Shown here piece by piece: positions 9,801-17,561 of a stretch of 40,619 nucleotides of DNA. A program made the position numbers and the translations under genes. The stretch's first letter is position 1, and each line of letters starts with the position of its first letter. A model generated the notes under the pieces. The model was given only the letters and a program-made list of their open reading frames with translations, did no database searches and was not told the DNA's origin. Source of the stretch: Methanosphaera sp. (lineage in GTDB: Archaea; Methanobacteriota; Methanobacteria; Methanobacteriales; Methanobacteriaceae); contig JAFRMD010000118.1 of assembly GCA_017430835.1 (NCBI GenBank), forward strand, positions 1 through 40,619, in the 5' to 3' direction.

Positions 9801-10160
9801 TTTTTAGGTTACAAATATGATGTAGAAAACTATTATGATAAAGCAGATATATCATTTACTTGTGCGAAATCAGAAGCATTTGGAAGAACTACTGTTGAAG
9901 CAATGTTATCTGGTAACTTAGTGATAGGTGCGGATACGGCAGGAACAAAGGAACTTATCTGCGATAAAAAAACAGGATTATTATACAAACAAGGAAGTAC
10001 TGATGATCTTTGTAACAAAATTATAGAAGCAATCACTAACAAAGAGCTTTCACGACAAATTGCAAGTACTGGAAGAAAATATATGTATCATAATATGACT
10101 TCGGAGAGAAATGCAGATAAAATATATGAAATATATGCACAAATACTAGATGAAAGTTAA
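6813..10160 (+). CDS. Three-domain glycosyltransferase (GT2-GT2-GT4 fusion)
   Basis: The product is 1115 residues from the ATG at 6813, which follows GGTGGAT; the in-frame TTG at 6801 lies before that site and is less likely. Domain one is a GT2 (ISVIVPVYN, then FFDPDDYL), with a tail to about 330. A lysine-rich coiled coil spans about 335-405. Domain two is another GT2 starting near 415 (LSIILPSYN, then IVETDDYI). Domain three, from about 734, is a GT4 with GT-B fold features: VHNGID, GGFEYYKGQ, and an EX7E signature in EAFGRTTVEAM near residue 1020. GT2 enzymes use nucleotide sugars with inversion, while GT4 enzymes retain configuration, so one chain could add three sugars in order. No membrane segments are seen. 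The first domain is a full-length paralog of the GT2 at 11463-12773. It leads a run of three glycosyltransferase genes with short gaps. Confidence 0.9.
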   Translation: MVKISVIVPVYNAENFLDESINSLLNQTFTDIEVICVNDGSKDNSLEMLQNFSKIDSRVKVIDKENGGCGSARNRSLDNATGEYVYFFDPDDYLIDVSFEKLYQNAINNDSDLVISKIARFRDGKPVDYSIPGYDFEKKFPNVNFDSYTFDYHDVKEYVLNASFAPWTKLYKKAFLDKYGDFRFPENVAFDDVPFHVKSMIRAKKISFVPEFFYRYRLSNPNSVNNTSSNGIDIFRICDIVEDILKQEKCFDEFISEFVYFKIRQVINYILTTATEEYFQVAKSEFLKINSLYFSNKCFDKSVIPLVLMNRFKKVLISDSFKEYKVNIDLINANKKDMRISKENKQLKEKNQSINKKLSALSDFKKGIIDKDIKSLDKKIKGTKLDMKKNYSSLDNLNSEFNNTITQKLKNSNNIWPLLSIILPSYNVVDYIDECIKSVLNQTLKNIEIICVDANSTDGTLEILKEYSQKDSRIKLIISDEKSYGHQMNLGISEARGEYIGIVETDDYIKEDMFETLYMLTENSTVDIAKVNFWHMNKNYSKIIDLKVDGTKQNLPEIKFTIFDDENILNGHPCIWAAIYKRKLLIANNIKFMEEPGGAWVDNPFLFETMIHAKSIKYLDKPYYYYRESNLNSSTNNLSDLTLPMKRMNNVLDILENNSCNNEKVLKALYVRIFWHFRDILSKDNFEEQKEMTCSSMYQVAKRMNKKIIKKYFKKQDVDLYEKILSFSSYVTNILLVSSDNNKTSGAFLSMANLALNLKNKYHLGVKILLPYDSHGKEVLNSLNLEYDIIPSEDWVIPLSKLHDKDVLPEIERKKKVNEEAINKITQYLKSNKIDLVHINTTYSYVAAIASLKVGIPFVWHLREFLEEDQNNTLWDRKKGNELINKSTKVIAISDSIYKKYENIFDKEKLVRVHNGIDATRFYKPTKKLFENSTIKFIFVGGFEYYKGQTEFAEACVKLYQKGYTNFEVNFVGLGTRKIREEVKDIFEKANITNVNFLGYKYDVENYYDKADISFTCAKSEAFGRTTVEAMLSGNLVIGADTAGTKELICDKKTGLLYKQGSTDDLCNKIIEAITNKELSRQIASTGRKYMYHNMTSERNADKIYEIYAQILDES

Positions 10161-10175
10161 TCTGATGAGGGGATA

Positions 10176-11444
10176 ATGATGGTAAAAGTTTCTGTAATAA
10201 TTCCAGTATACAATGCAGGGAAATATCTTAGAGAATGTTTGGACAGTATCACTAATCAAACATTAACTGATATTGAAATAATATGTATAAATGATGGTTC
10301 TACGGATGATTCACAAGAAATTCTTGAAGAATATGCAAAAAAAGATCAAAGATTTAAATTATTTACACAAGAAAATAAGGGTCAGGGAGCTACAAGAAAC
10401 AGAGCATTAACATATATCACAGGAGAATATTTTTCATTTATGGATGCGGATGATACTTTAGAATTAGAAACTCTGGAAAAAACATATAACATTTGTGAAG
10501 AAAAAAAATTAGACATGGTCATGTATAAATTAATAAACTATGATGATACAAAAGAAGAATACTATAATACTCCTTTATATGATATGTATATTGTAAATAA
10601 AACAATAAAAAATAAAATCTTTAGTTATAAAGATTTAGGTGAACGTATATTCAATGTATCAGTTACTCCAGTAAATAAATTGTATAATACAAAGTTCGTA
10701 CAAGACTCCCAAGTTAACTTTCCAGAAGGAATATTTTTTGAAGATAACATATTTTCATGGAAGTTAATGTTTTTAGCTAAAAGAATATATTTCTTAGATG
10801 AATATTATTATATCAGAAGAGTTCACAATGATTCCGTGATTGGTGCAGGATCCGAAAAATGGTATGATGCAATAGAAATTTATAATCAAGTATGGGATGT
10901 ATTTAAAGAATTCGATGAATTTGAAAATTATAAAAAAAGATTATTTAATAACAAGGTAGTTTTTGCATTATACCGATTTGATAATATACAAACACAATTC
11001 AAAGAAACATTTTACCAAAAATTTAAAGAAGACATTACAAATGTACATCAAACATATAACGATTTTATTATTTTATTAACTGAAGAAAATTTAAACATAG
11101 TTAAATATTTATTATCATCTAAAGATTACCTTGAATTTGAACAAATGAAAACAATTACTTCAATACTGAAAGAATCAGATAATTTAAAAAATAATTACAA
11201 AAAATTAGAAAAAGGTTATAAAAAACAAATACAAAATTACCAAAATATTATCTACAATAAACAAGAAAGGATTAAAAAATTAGAAAAAGAAAAGAGTCAA
11301 ATTAATATAGAAAAAAACAAGATTAATGCTGAAAAAATAGAACTACTTAACTTTAAAGAAAATGTTATAAATTCAACAAGCTGGAAAATAACAAAACCAT
11401 TAAGAACAATGATTTTACAAATGAAAAAATTATTAAAAAAATAA
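10176..11444 (+). CDS. GT2 glycosyltransferase with C-terminal coiled coil
   Basis: The product is 422 residues. The GT2 domain occupies the first third: VSVIIPVYN at the start, ICINDGSTDDS, and FMDADDTL near residue 88 as the metal and nucleotide-sugar site. The middle part carries the usual acceptor-side region (FFEDNIFSWKLM). From about residue 328 it becomes a long coiled coil rich in lysine, glutamate and glutamine. It ends with SWKITKPLR, a tail I recognise from other surface-polysaccharide glycosyltransferases, then a basic end. GAGGGGAT just upstream supports the start at 10176; a second ATG follows directly and could serve instead. It sits 15 bases after the triple glycosyltransferase and 18 bases before the next GT2. 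Confidence 0.88.
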   Translation: MMVKVSVIIPVYNAGKYLRECLDSITNQTLTDIEIICINDGSTDDSQEILEEYAKKDQRFKLFTQENKGQGATRNRALTYITGEYFSFMDADDTLELETLEKTYNICEEKKLDMVMYKLINYDDTKEEYYNTPLYDMYIVNKTIKNKIFSYKDLGERIFNVSVTPVNKLYNTKFVQDSQVNFPEGIFFEDNIFSWKLMFLAKRIYFLDEYYYIRRVHNDSVIGAGSEKWYDAIEIYNQVWDVFKEFDEFENYKKRLFNNKVVFALYRFDNIQTQFKETFYQKFKEDITNVHQTYNDFIILLTEENLNIVKYLLSSKDYLEFEQMKTITSILKESDNLKNNYKKLEKGYKKQIQNYQNIIYNKQERIKKLEKEKSQINIEKNKINAEKIELLNFKENVINSTSWKITKPLRTMILQMKKLLKK

Positions 11445-11462
11445 CCAAGTAATGGTGATTTT

Positions 11463-12773
11463 ATGGCAAAAATTTCAGTACTTATCCCAGTGTATAATGT
11501 TGCAAAATATTTGGGGAACTGTTTAGATAGTGTTATCAACCAAACATTTAAAGACATTGAAATTATTTGTATAAATGATGGATCAACAGATAACTCCTTA
11601 AAAATACTCGAAGAATACGCAAGAAAAGATGAAAGAATAAAAATTATTTCACAGGAAAATCAGGGACTTGGAGCTTCAAGAAATGTTGCTATAGAAAATG
11701 CAAAAGGAGATTATATATTCTTTTTAGATTCGGATGATTTATTATTTAATCAAACCCTTGAAAAATTATATGAAAACATTACTGCAAATAAAACCGATAT
11801 TGTATTATGTAAATTAGCAAGATTTAATAAAATAAATGAATTGAATTATTCAATACCTTGTTTTGATTTAGAATCAGTACTTCAAAATGTTGATTTTATG
11901 AATTATTCATTCACTTATAAAGATATAAAAGAATATGTTTTAAATAATTCTTTTTCAGCCTGTTTAAAGTTATATAATAGGAAATTTTTATTAGAAGAAC
12001 AATTTAAATTTGATACGAAGATATTTTTTGAAGATGTTTTATTTCATGTGAAAGTAATCTTAAAAGCCAAAAAAATATCATATGTGCCAGAATTTTTATA
12101 CAAATATCGTCTGTCAAATGACACATCTATTATTAACAAACAATCAAGGCCTACCGATATTTTTAAAGTCATTGATTCAGTTAAAAATTTTTTACAAGAA
12201 AATAATTGTTTTAATGAATTTATAAATGAATTTACATTATTTCAGATTATTCAAATAACAAATTATTTAGAAATTAACAATGCTGAATATTTTAAATTAT
12301 CAAAAAGATATCTATTTAAATTAAGAAAAACTGATTCTCCATTCATTGATAGTTTTATTCCAAATAAATTAGTAACTATTATTGATAATATAGTTAATGC
12401 AAGATCAATAGAAGAATATAATAATGTTATATTAGGTTATTATAATCTTATTAATGAAGATAAATTTATTGTAGAAAAGAATCAATTTCAATCAGAATCT
12501 GATTTAATATATAATGAAAATTGTTACTTAAAAAAACATATTAATTTGTTGGAGGGAAGGATTGTTCACTTATTGACACGTATTGATTCTTTGGAAAAAA
12601 ATAATAAAGAATTTTTGTTATTAAAACAAGAGAATCAAAAACTTGAAGAAATTTGTGAACAGTTAATTGATGAAAAAGATTACTTAAATAAAGAATTAAA
12701 TGCTAAAGATAAAAATTTAATGGTTTTATTAAATCAATTGAAAGATAATAATTCAAGATATTCGGCTAAATAA
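11463..12773 (+). CDS. GT2 glycosyltransferase with C-terminal coiled coil
   Basis: The product is 436 residues. The N-terminal GT2 domain has ISVLIPVYN, ICINDGSTDNS and FLDSDDLL near residue 90. The middle region (KEYVLNNSF, FFEDVLFHVK, YVPEFLYKYRLSN) closely follows the first domain of the protein at 6813-10160, so the two are paralogs; the PWTKLY of that protein is ACLKLY here, which may alter acceptor choice. Residues from about 350 to the end form a coiled coil. GGTGAT is placed four bases before the ATG. The stop codon lies in a perfect palindrome shared with the stop of the convergent gene. Confidence 0.88.
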   Translation: MAKISVLIPVYNVAKYLGNCLDSVINQTFKDIEIICINDGSTDNSLKILEEYARKDERIKIISQENQGLGASRNVAIENAKGDYIFFLDSDDLLFNQTLEKLYENITANKTDIVLCKLARFNKINELNYSIPCFDLESVLQNVDFMNYSFTYKDIKEYVLNNSFSACLKLYNRKFLLEEQFKFDTKIFFEDVLFHVKVILKAKKISYVPEFLYKYRLSNDTSIINKQSRPTDIFKVIDSVKNFLQENNCFNEFINEFTLFQIIQITNYLEINNAEYFKLSKRYLFKLRKTDSPFIDSFIPNKLVTIIDNIVNARSIEEYNNVILGYYNLINEDKFIVEKNQFQSESDLIYNENCYLKKHINLLEGRIVHLLTRIDSLEKNNKEFLLLKQENQKLEEICEQLIDEKDYLNKELNAKDKNLMVLLNQLKDNNSRYSAK

Positions 12774-12782
12774 AAGCTTTTA
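12771..12782. repeat. 12-bp palindrome joining two convergent stop codons
   Basis: TAAAAGCTTTTA is a perfect palindrome. Its first three bases are the TAA of the plus-strand GT2 gene and its last three are the TAA of the minus-strand GT2 gene. It may be a simple consequence of tight convergent packing, or act in 3' end formation. Confidence 0.6.
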
Positions 12783-13847
12783 TTGTTTTTTCATGTTATT
12801 ATAAAGTTCATAAGCAGTTAAATAATCGTTTTTTACTATGTTTTCAATTAACATGCGGTTTTTCTTATTCTCATCTTTTTTATAATGATCATATTCTAAA
12901 CATAATTCTTTTTTATTTTCAAATAATCCTAAAAATTCTTTAAAAGATAAATTAGAATTTAACAATCTACTTTTAATCCAATAATTTAATTGATCATCCA
13001 AAATAATATAAGAATAATCAGAATTATAAACATGTAACTGATTAAACATATACTCATATACATTCAATAATTCATTGAGGTTAGTTATAGAATAATCTAA
13101 TGAAATTGATCCAAATTCTTGACTAGTTCTATGTTCATAATTATATACAACTTTATCAATGAAAAATAAACCGTTTGCATTAATCAAACACTCATGATAA
13201 AAAATTAAATCCTGACCAGTTTTAAAATCCTTAAAACATATATTACCGTTTATTAAAAAATTTTTTCTATAAATTTTTGTCCAAATGGATGGGGGCAATA
13301 ATAATAGGTTCATGTTTTCAGACAAACTTTTTATCTTAATGGGTGAATATACATTTTTACTTTCCCAATTGATTTTTCCCATATTATTATTGTTAAAATT
13401 ACCACCAACAATATCAACATTTTCATTTATTATCGTTTCATACAAAAATTCACATGCATCTTCAACTAAATAATCATCATGATCCATAAACATGATATAA
13501 TTACTTGAAGCTAATTTCATTCCTTGGTTTCTTGCATTACCAGAACCTTTATTTTCAGTTAAAAATATGGATTTGATATTTGAAAAGGACTTCTTTAGTT
13601 GAGTAACGTAATTTTTTCCTTCTGTAATTTCTGAACAATCATCGACAAATACAATTTCAATCTCATTAAAATTTAATGTTTGTTTTTGAATTGATTCAAA
13701 TGCTCTTTTAATCTCTTTTTCTTTTGCATTGTATAGGGGTATGATGATTGATATTTTATATTTTTCATTTAAAATCTTTTTTTTAACTCTGTTCATGTTT
13801 GTAAAATAGAGTTTTTTTGAATACTTTGATAATCTATTTTTGAACAT
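12780..13847 (-). CDS. GT2 glycosyltransferase (DHDD class)
   Basis: The product is 355 residues. After about 28 basic residues comes a GT2 domain: ISIIIPLYN, IVFVDDCS, NKGSGNARNQG and FMDHDDYL near residue 122. A later conserved stretch, PPSIWTKIYRK and KTGQDLIFYHE, marks the acceptor side. It differs in class from the DSDD/DADD enzymes nearby and is a paralog of the second half of the double GT2 at 14161-16176, including its last 30 residues (KNDYLTAYELY here, NKEYVPAFSLY there). AAGGTTAT lies upstream of the start at 13847. It is inverted relative to its neighbours and lacks the coiled coil that several of them carry. Confidence 0.88.
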   Translation of the reverse strand: MFKNRLSKYSKKLYFTNMNRVKKKILNEKYKISIIIPLYNAKEKEIKRAFESIQKQTLNFNEIEIVFVDDCSEITEGKNYVTQLKKSFSNIKSIFLTENKGSGNARNQGMKLASSNYIMFMDHDDYLVEDACEFLYETIINENVDIVGGNFNNNNMGKINWESKNVYSPIKIKSLSENMNLLLLPPSIWTKIYRKNFLINGNICFKDFKTGQDLIFYHECLINANGLFFIDKVVYNYEHRTSQEFGSISLDYSITNLNELLNVYEYMFNQLHVYNSDYSYIILDDQLNYWIKSRLLNSNLSFKEFLGLFENKKELCLEYDHYKKDENKKNRMLIENIVKNDYLTAYELYNNMKKQ

Positions 13848-14160
13848 TTTAATAACCTTGAAATAAAATATATTTTTTTTACATATTTTTATTTAACTTT
13901 TATGTTGTTATTTAATATGAAAATGAGCACATTTTGAATTTATGTTTTTATAAAGATATTTTGTATTATTATATATATTGTTTCTATGTTTTTAACTTTC
14001 AATAAAAATTAAATTTTTTTCTTATAAGTTTATTTGAGTTTTTAAAAGAAAAATAAGAATTATAATTTAAAAAATAGAAAATTAAACTAGTGAAAACAAC
14101 AAAAATATAAATAATTTGAGAAAAATATTATATAATTAATAAGTAAAGGAGTAATTTTTT
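13848..14160. promoter_or_regulatory. Divergent intergenic region between two GT2 genes
   Basis: This 313-base gap is nearly all A/T and has no open frame. It must hold two outward promoters. TATA-like stretches occur, for example AAAATATAAATAAT near 14102-14115 toward the double GT2 gene. AAAGGAGT at 14145-14152 is the ribosome binding site of that gene, followed by a T run that leads into its TTG start codon. I see no tRNA, repeat array or insertion sequence. Confidence 0.45.
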
Positions 14161-16176
14161 TTGACATCAAATGATATTGCTGTTTCTATCATAGTTCCTG
14201 TTTATAATGTTGAAAATTATTTACATGATTGTTTGAATAGTTTATTGAATCAAAGTTTAGAAAACATTGAAATAATTTGTATTGATGATTGTTCTACTGA
14301 TTCATCTTATTCAATTTTAGAATATTTTGAAAAAAAAGATAATAGGATAAAAATTTATCAAAATAAAGAAAATGTTGGTCTAGGTGCAACAAGGAATGTT
14401 GGAATTAAAAAAGCATCGGGTAAATATATTCAGTTTTTAGATTCTGATGATTGGTTAGATAACCGTTGTGTTAAAAAATGTTTTGATATTTCTGAAAAAA
14501 ATCAATTAGATTTTTTAATGTTTAAATTAATAAATTTTGATGAACCTTCAAGAACTTTCTTCAAAACTGATTATTATTCTATGAAATATATGGATAAATA
14601 TTTGGATAAAAATTTATCAAAAAATGTTATTGATGATGATGTTATATTTAGAATGGCTAATAGTGCATGCAACAAATTTTTTTTAAAATCTTTTTTGATT
14701 GATAATGAAATCTATTTTCCGGAAGGTTTAATCCATGAAGACAACCCATTTTATTTCAGAATAATCTTTGAATCAAAGAAATTCATGATAATAGATCAAT
14801 TCTTTTATAATAGAAGAGTTCGACTAAATTCAATTACTCAATCTTATGGTAAAGAATTGTTGGATATTCTAAATATTGCAGACTTAGTATTATCTTATTT
14901 TATAGAAAATAAGATATTTTCTAAATATTCGAATTTTGTCTTAAATTATTTTGTTAGTGTTATTAAAAATAAATTTTACTTAATAGATTATAAGTACCGA
15001 ATGAAGTATTTTTCCTTAATGAAAAAGTTATTTAATAAATATTCTCGTCTCTACGGTTTGAAAAATGATTTTAATCAAAAATTATACTTTGAAAACCGAA
15101 ATTTTTTTAACTTGGTTATGGATTCTGAAAATTTTATTGAATATAATTATAATATTAAACAGTTAAAGGCTCTACAAAAAAATTTTAAAATATCTATTAT
15201 TATTCCAATTTATAATGCTAAAATAAAACATATTCAAAAATCGTTTAATTCAATTAAAGATCAATCTCTTGGTTTTGAAAATTTAGAAGTGATTTTTGTT
15301 GATGATTGTTCTATATTTAAAGAAGGTACAAAGTATATACAACAGTTAAATGATTTATATCCGAATGTCAAATCTATTTTCCTAGATAAAAATAAGGGAC
15401 CTGGAAATGCAAGAAATACTGGAATTAATAATGCATCAAGTGAATATATAATGTTTCTAGATCATGATGATTATTATTTAAATAATGCATGTGAAAAATT
15501 ATATAAAAACATGAAAAAATATAAAGTTGACATGGTTTGTGGAAATTACATAAATAACTCAAGAGATGGTAAAAAAGTAAATTGGACAAATAGAAATATT
15601 AATAAACAAGTAACTAAATATAAATCTGTCTTTGATAATACTGAATTATTTAAAATTGACCCATCAATATGGTCACGAATATATAAAAAAAGTTTTTTGA
15701 TAGATAAGAATCTTTTTTTTAAAAATTTTAAATCAGGTCAAGATTTGGTATTTTATCAAGAAACATTATTTAATGCAAAATCTATGTTATTTGTAGATGA
15801 ACCAATTGTTTTTTATGAGATACGTGAAGAAATTGGAAATAATTTAAGTTCAATCTCTTTAAATAATTCGGAAAGTATATTGAAGACTTTAATTGATGTT
15901 TATAATTATTCTTATAATTTATTCATAAAATATGGCTGTGATGAATTGAATGTTCCTTTGAATAACTTAAATTATTGGGTTAATTACAGATTTTTAAATT
16001 CAACTTTGGAATTTGAAGAATTTAAACGTCTCGTAAATTATTCTAGTAATTTTTTTGATAAATATCTGGAATTTTTTAAAGATGAAGAAATTAAAAATAA
16101 AGAATTATTTGAACTAATTTCAAATAAAGAATATGTCCCTGCATTTTCATTATATAAACAACTGTCAAATAATTAA
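14161..16176 (+). CDS. Double GT2 glycosyltransferase
   Basis: The product is 671 residues with two GT2 domains. The first (about 7-120: VSIIVPVYN, IICIDDCSTDSS, FLDSDDWL near 93) is of the DSDD class. The second begins near 342 (ISIIIPIYN, VIFVDDCS, FLDHDDYY near 433) and is a paralog of the separate enzyme encoded at 12780-13847. The protein therefore looks like a fusion of the two GT2 classes of this island and could add two different sugars in turn. The start is TTG: AAAGGAGT lies eight bases upstream, and the first domain begins within ten residues, leaving no later start. The spacer between site and start is mostly a T run. It heads a plus-strand run of genes continuing to fcl. Confidence 0.87.
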   Translation: MTSNDIAVSIIVPVYNVENYLHDCLNSLLNQSLENIEIICIDDCSTDSSYSILEYFEKKDNRIKIYQNKENVGLGATRNVGIKKASGKYIQFLDSDDWLDNRCVKKCFDISEKNQLDFLMFKLINFDEPSRTFFKTDYYSMKYMDKYLDKNLSKNVIDDDVIFRMANSACNKFFLKSFLIDNEIYFPEGLIHEDNPFYFRIIFESKKFMIIDQFFYNRRVRLNSITQSYGKELLDILNIADLVLSYFIENKIFSKYSNFVLNYFVSVIKNKFYLIDYKYRMKYFSLMKKLFNKYSRLYGLKNDFNQKLYFENRNFFNLVMDSENFIEYNYNIKQLKALQKNFKISIIIPIYNAKIKHIQKSFNSIKDQSLGFENLEVIFVDDCSIFKEGTKYIQQLNDLYPNVKSIFLDKNKGPGNARNTGINNASSEYIMFLDHDDYYLNNACEKLYKNMKKYKVDMVCGNYINNSRDGKKVNWTNRNINKQVTKYKSVFDNTELFKIDPSIWSRIYKKSFLIDKNLFFKNFKSGQDLVFYQETLFNAKSMLFVDEPIVFYEIREEIGNNLSSISLNNSESILKTLIDVYNYSYNLFIKYGCDELNVPLNNLNYWVNYRFLNSTLEFEEFKRLVNYSSNFFDKYLEFFKDEEIKNKELFELISNKEYVPAFSLYKQLSNN

Positions 16177-16201
16177 AATATTAAGTTATATAGGTTAAAA
16201 T

Positions 16202-17545
16202 ATGTCTCTAATCACTAAAATAAAAAATAAATTTTTAGAAAGCAGTAATAGTTATATTTTTTATAAATCTAACTATGAAAAATTGCATAGAATTGTAAAA
16301 GAAAAAGATAATGCTCTCAAAATATCAAACAAAACAATTAATGAAAAGGATAATGCTCTTAAAATTTCAAACAAAGAAAAAGATAAATTACTAAATATTT
16401 TGCAAAAAGAAAAAAAAATTCATAATGAACTAAAAAGTATTAATAAATCAATTCAGATTTCAAATAATGATACGGCTGAAAGATTATTATTTTTAGAAAA
16501 AAATGTAAATATGCTAGATATACATCTTGAAAATACTTATGACAAATTATATAATTTAAATATAAATCAATATACTGATTTAAATGATTATCTTTTAGAT
16601 TTAAAAGATATTTTGATTAATTCAAATTTAGCCAATTATGAAAAAATAGATAGTTCTTTTAATTCACAACAATTATTAATTAATCATTCTTTAAATGAGA
16701 TGTCTAATTCAATTAATTCTTTAATAAAAAGTTTTTATAATATGTCAGAAGATTTTGATTTATTTGAAAACAATATTATAAAACAAAAGAAATCAACGAA
16801 CGAAATAATTAATTTACACAATCAGATTATAGAAGAATTTAATTCTTACAAATATAATACCATTTTTAAACATGTTGATGAAATAAGATATGCTATGGTT
16901 TTTAATGATACCATAAAAAATTCAACATGGCTTAAAAATCAAGCATTATCACTAAATAATGGTGCTTCAAACTATTCTTTCATGTATATACTATATAGAA
17001 TTTTGAACGAGATAAAACCTAAAAATATTCTAGAATTGGGATTGGGTCAAACAAGTCTTATGACTTCAAGTTACGTTCAAAATTCTGGGAATAAATTAAC
17101 AATTATTGAAAGTAATCAAGAGTGGATAGAAAGTTTTTCAAATAAGATGCATTTATCAAATAATATGAATATTAAACAAGTTGATATAGAACGTTTTAAT
17201 TTTGATAATTCAGAAAATTTAAGATATAAAAATCTAAAATCAGTTTTACAGGATGATAAATTTGATTTAATTATTATTGATGGGCCTCAAGGTTTTGATC
17301 ATGAAAATAATAATCAAATGCTAAAATATTCAAGATCAAATATATGGGATTTAATCAGTAACCTTGAAGATGATTTTATAATAATTGTAGATGATTATGA
17401 AAGACAAGGAGAAAGAAATACTGTGAAACGGTTATTTAATCTACTGGATTCACAAAATATTGATTATTATTTTAATGATTTTAGAGGAGCTAAACACCAA
17501 TTAGTAATTTGTTCTAAAAAATATAAGTTTTTAATATGGTTCTAG
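16202..17545 (+). CDS. Coiled-coil protein with class I methyltransferase-like domain
   Basis: The product is 447 residues. Residues 25-215 are almost all coiled coil and include a two-heptad (14-residue) duplication, EKDNALKISNK twice, within residues 34-58. The C-terminal 210 residues look like a Rossmann-type S-adenosylmethionine-dependent methyltransferase: ILELGLGQTS (about 276-285) fits motif I, LTIIES the strand 2 acidic end, DLIIIDGP (about 354-361) motif IV, and IIIVDDYER follows. The sequence ends in YKFLIWF. Such proteins occur in surface polysaccharide loci, where they may methylate sugars, but the substrate is unknown and the methyl donor role is inferred. It lies 25 bases after the double GT2 and 16 bases before the asparagine-synthetase-like gene, so it is probably cotranscribed. 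Confidence 0.7.
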   Translation: MSLITKIKNKFLESSNSYIFYKSNYEKLHRIVKEKDNALKISNKTINEKDNALKISNKEKDKLLNILQKEKKIHNELKSINKSIQISNNDTAERLLFLEKNVNMLDIHLENTYDKLYNLNINQYTDLNDYLLDLKDILINSNLANYEKIDSSFNSQQLLINHSLNEMSNSINSLIKSFYNMSEDFDLFENNIIKQKKSTNEIINLHNQIIEEFNSYKYNTIFKHVDEIRYAMVFNDTIKNSTWLKNQALSLNNGASNYSFMYILYRILNEIKPKNILELGLGQTSLMTSSYVQNSGNKLTIIESNQEWIESFSNKMHLSNNMNIKQVDIERFNFDNSENLRYKNLKSVLQDDKFDLIIIDGPQGFDHENNNQMLKYSRSNIWDLISNLEDDFIIIVDDYERQGERNTVKRLFNLLDSQNIDYYFNDFRGAKHQLVICSKKYKFLIWF

Positions 17546-17561
17546 AGGAATTGGTGATTAT

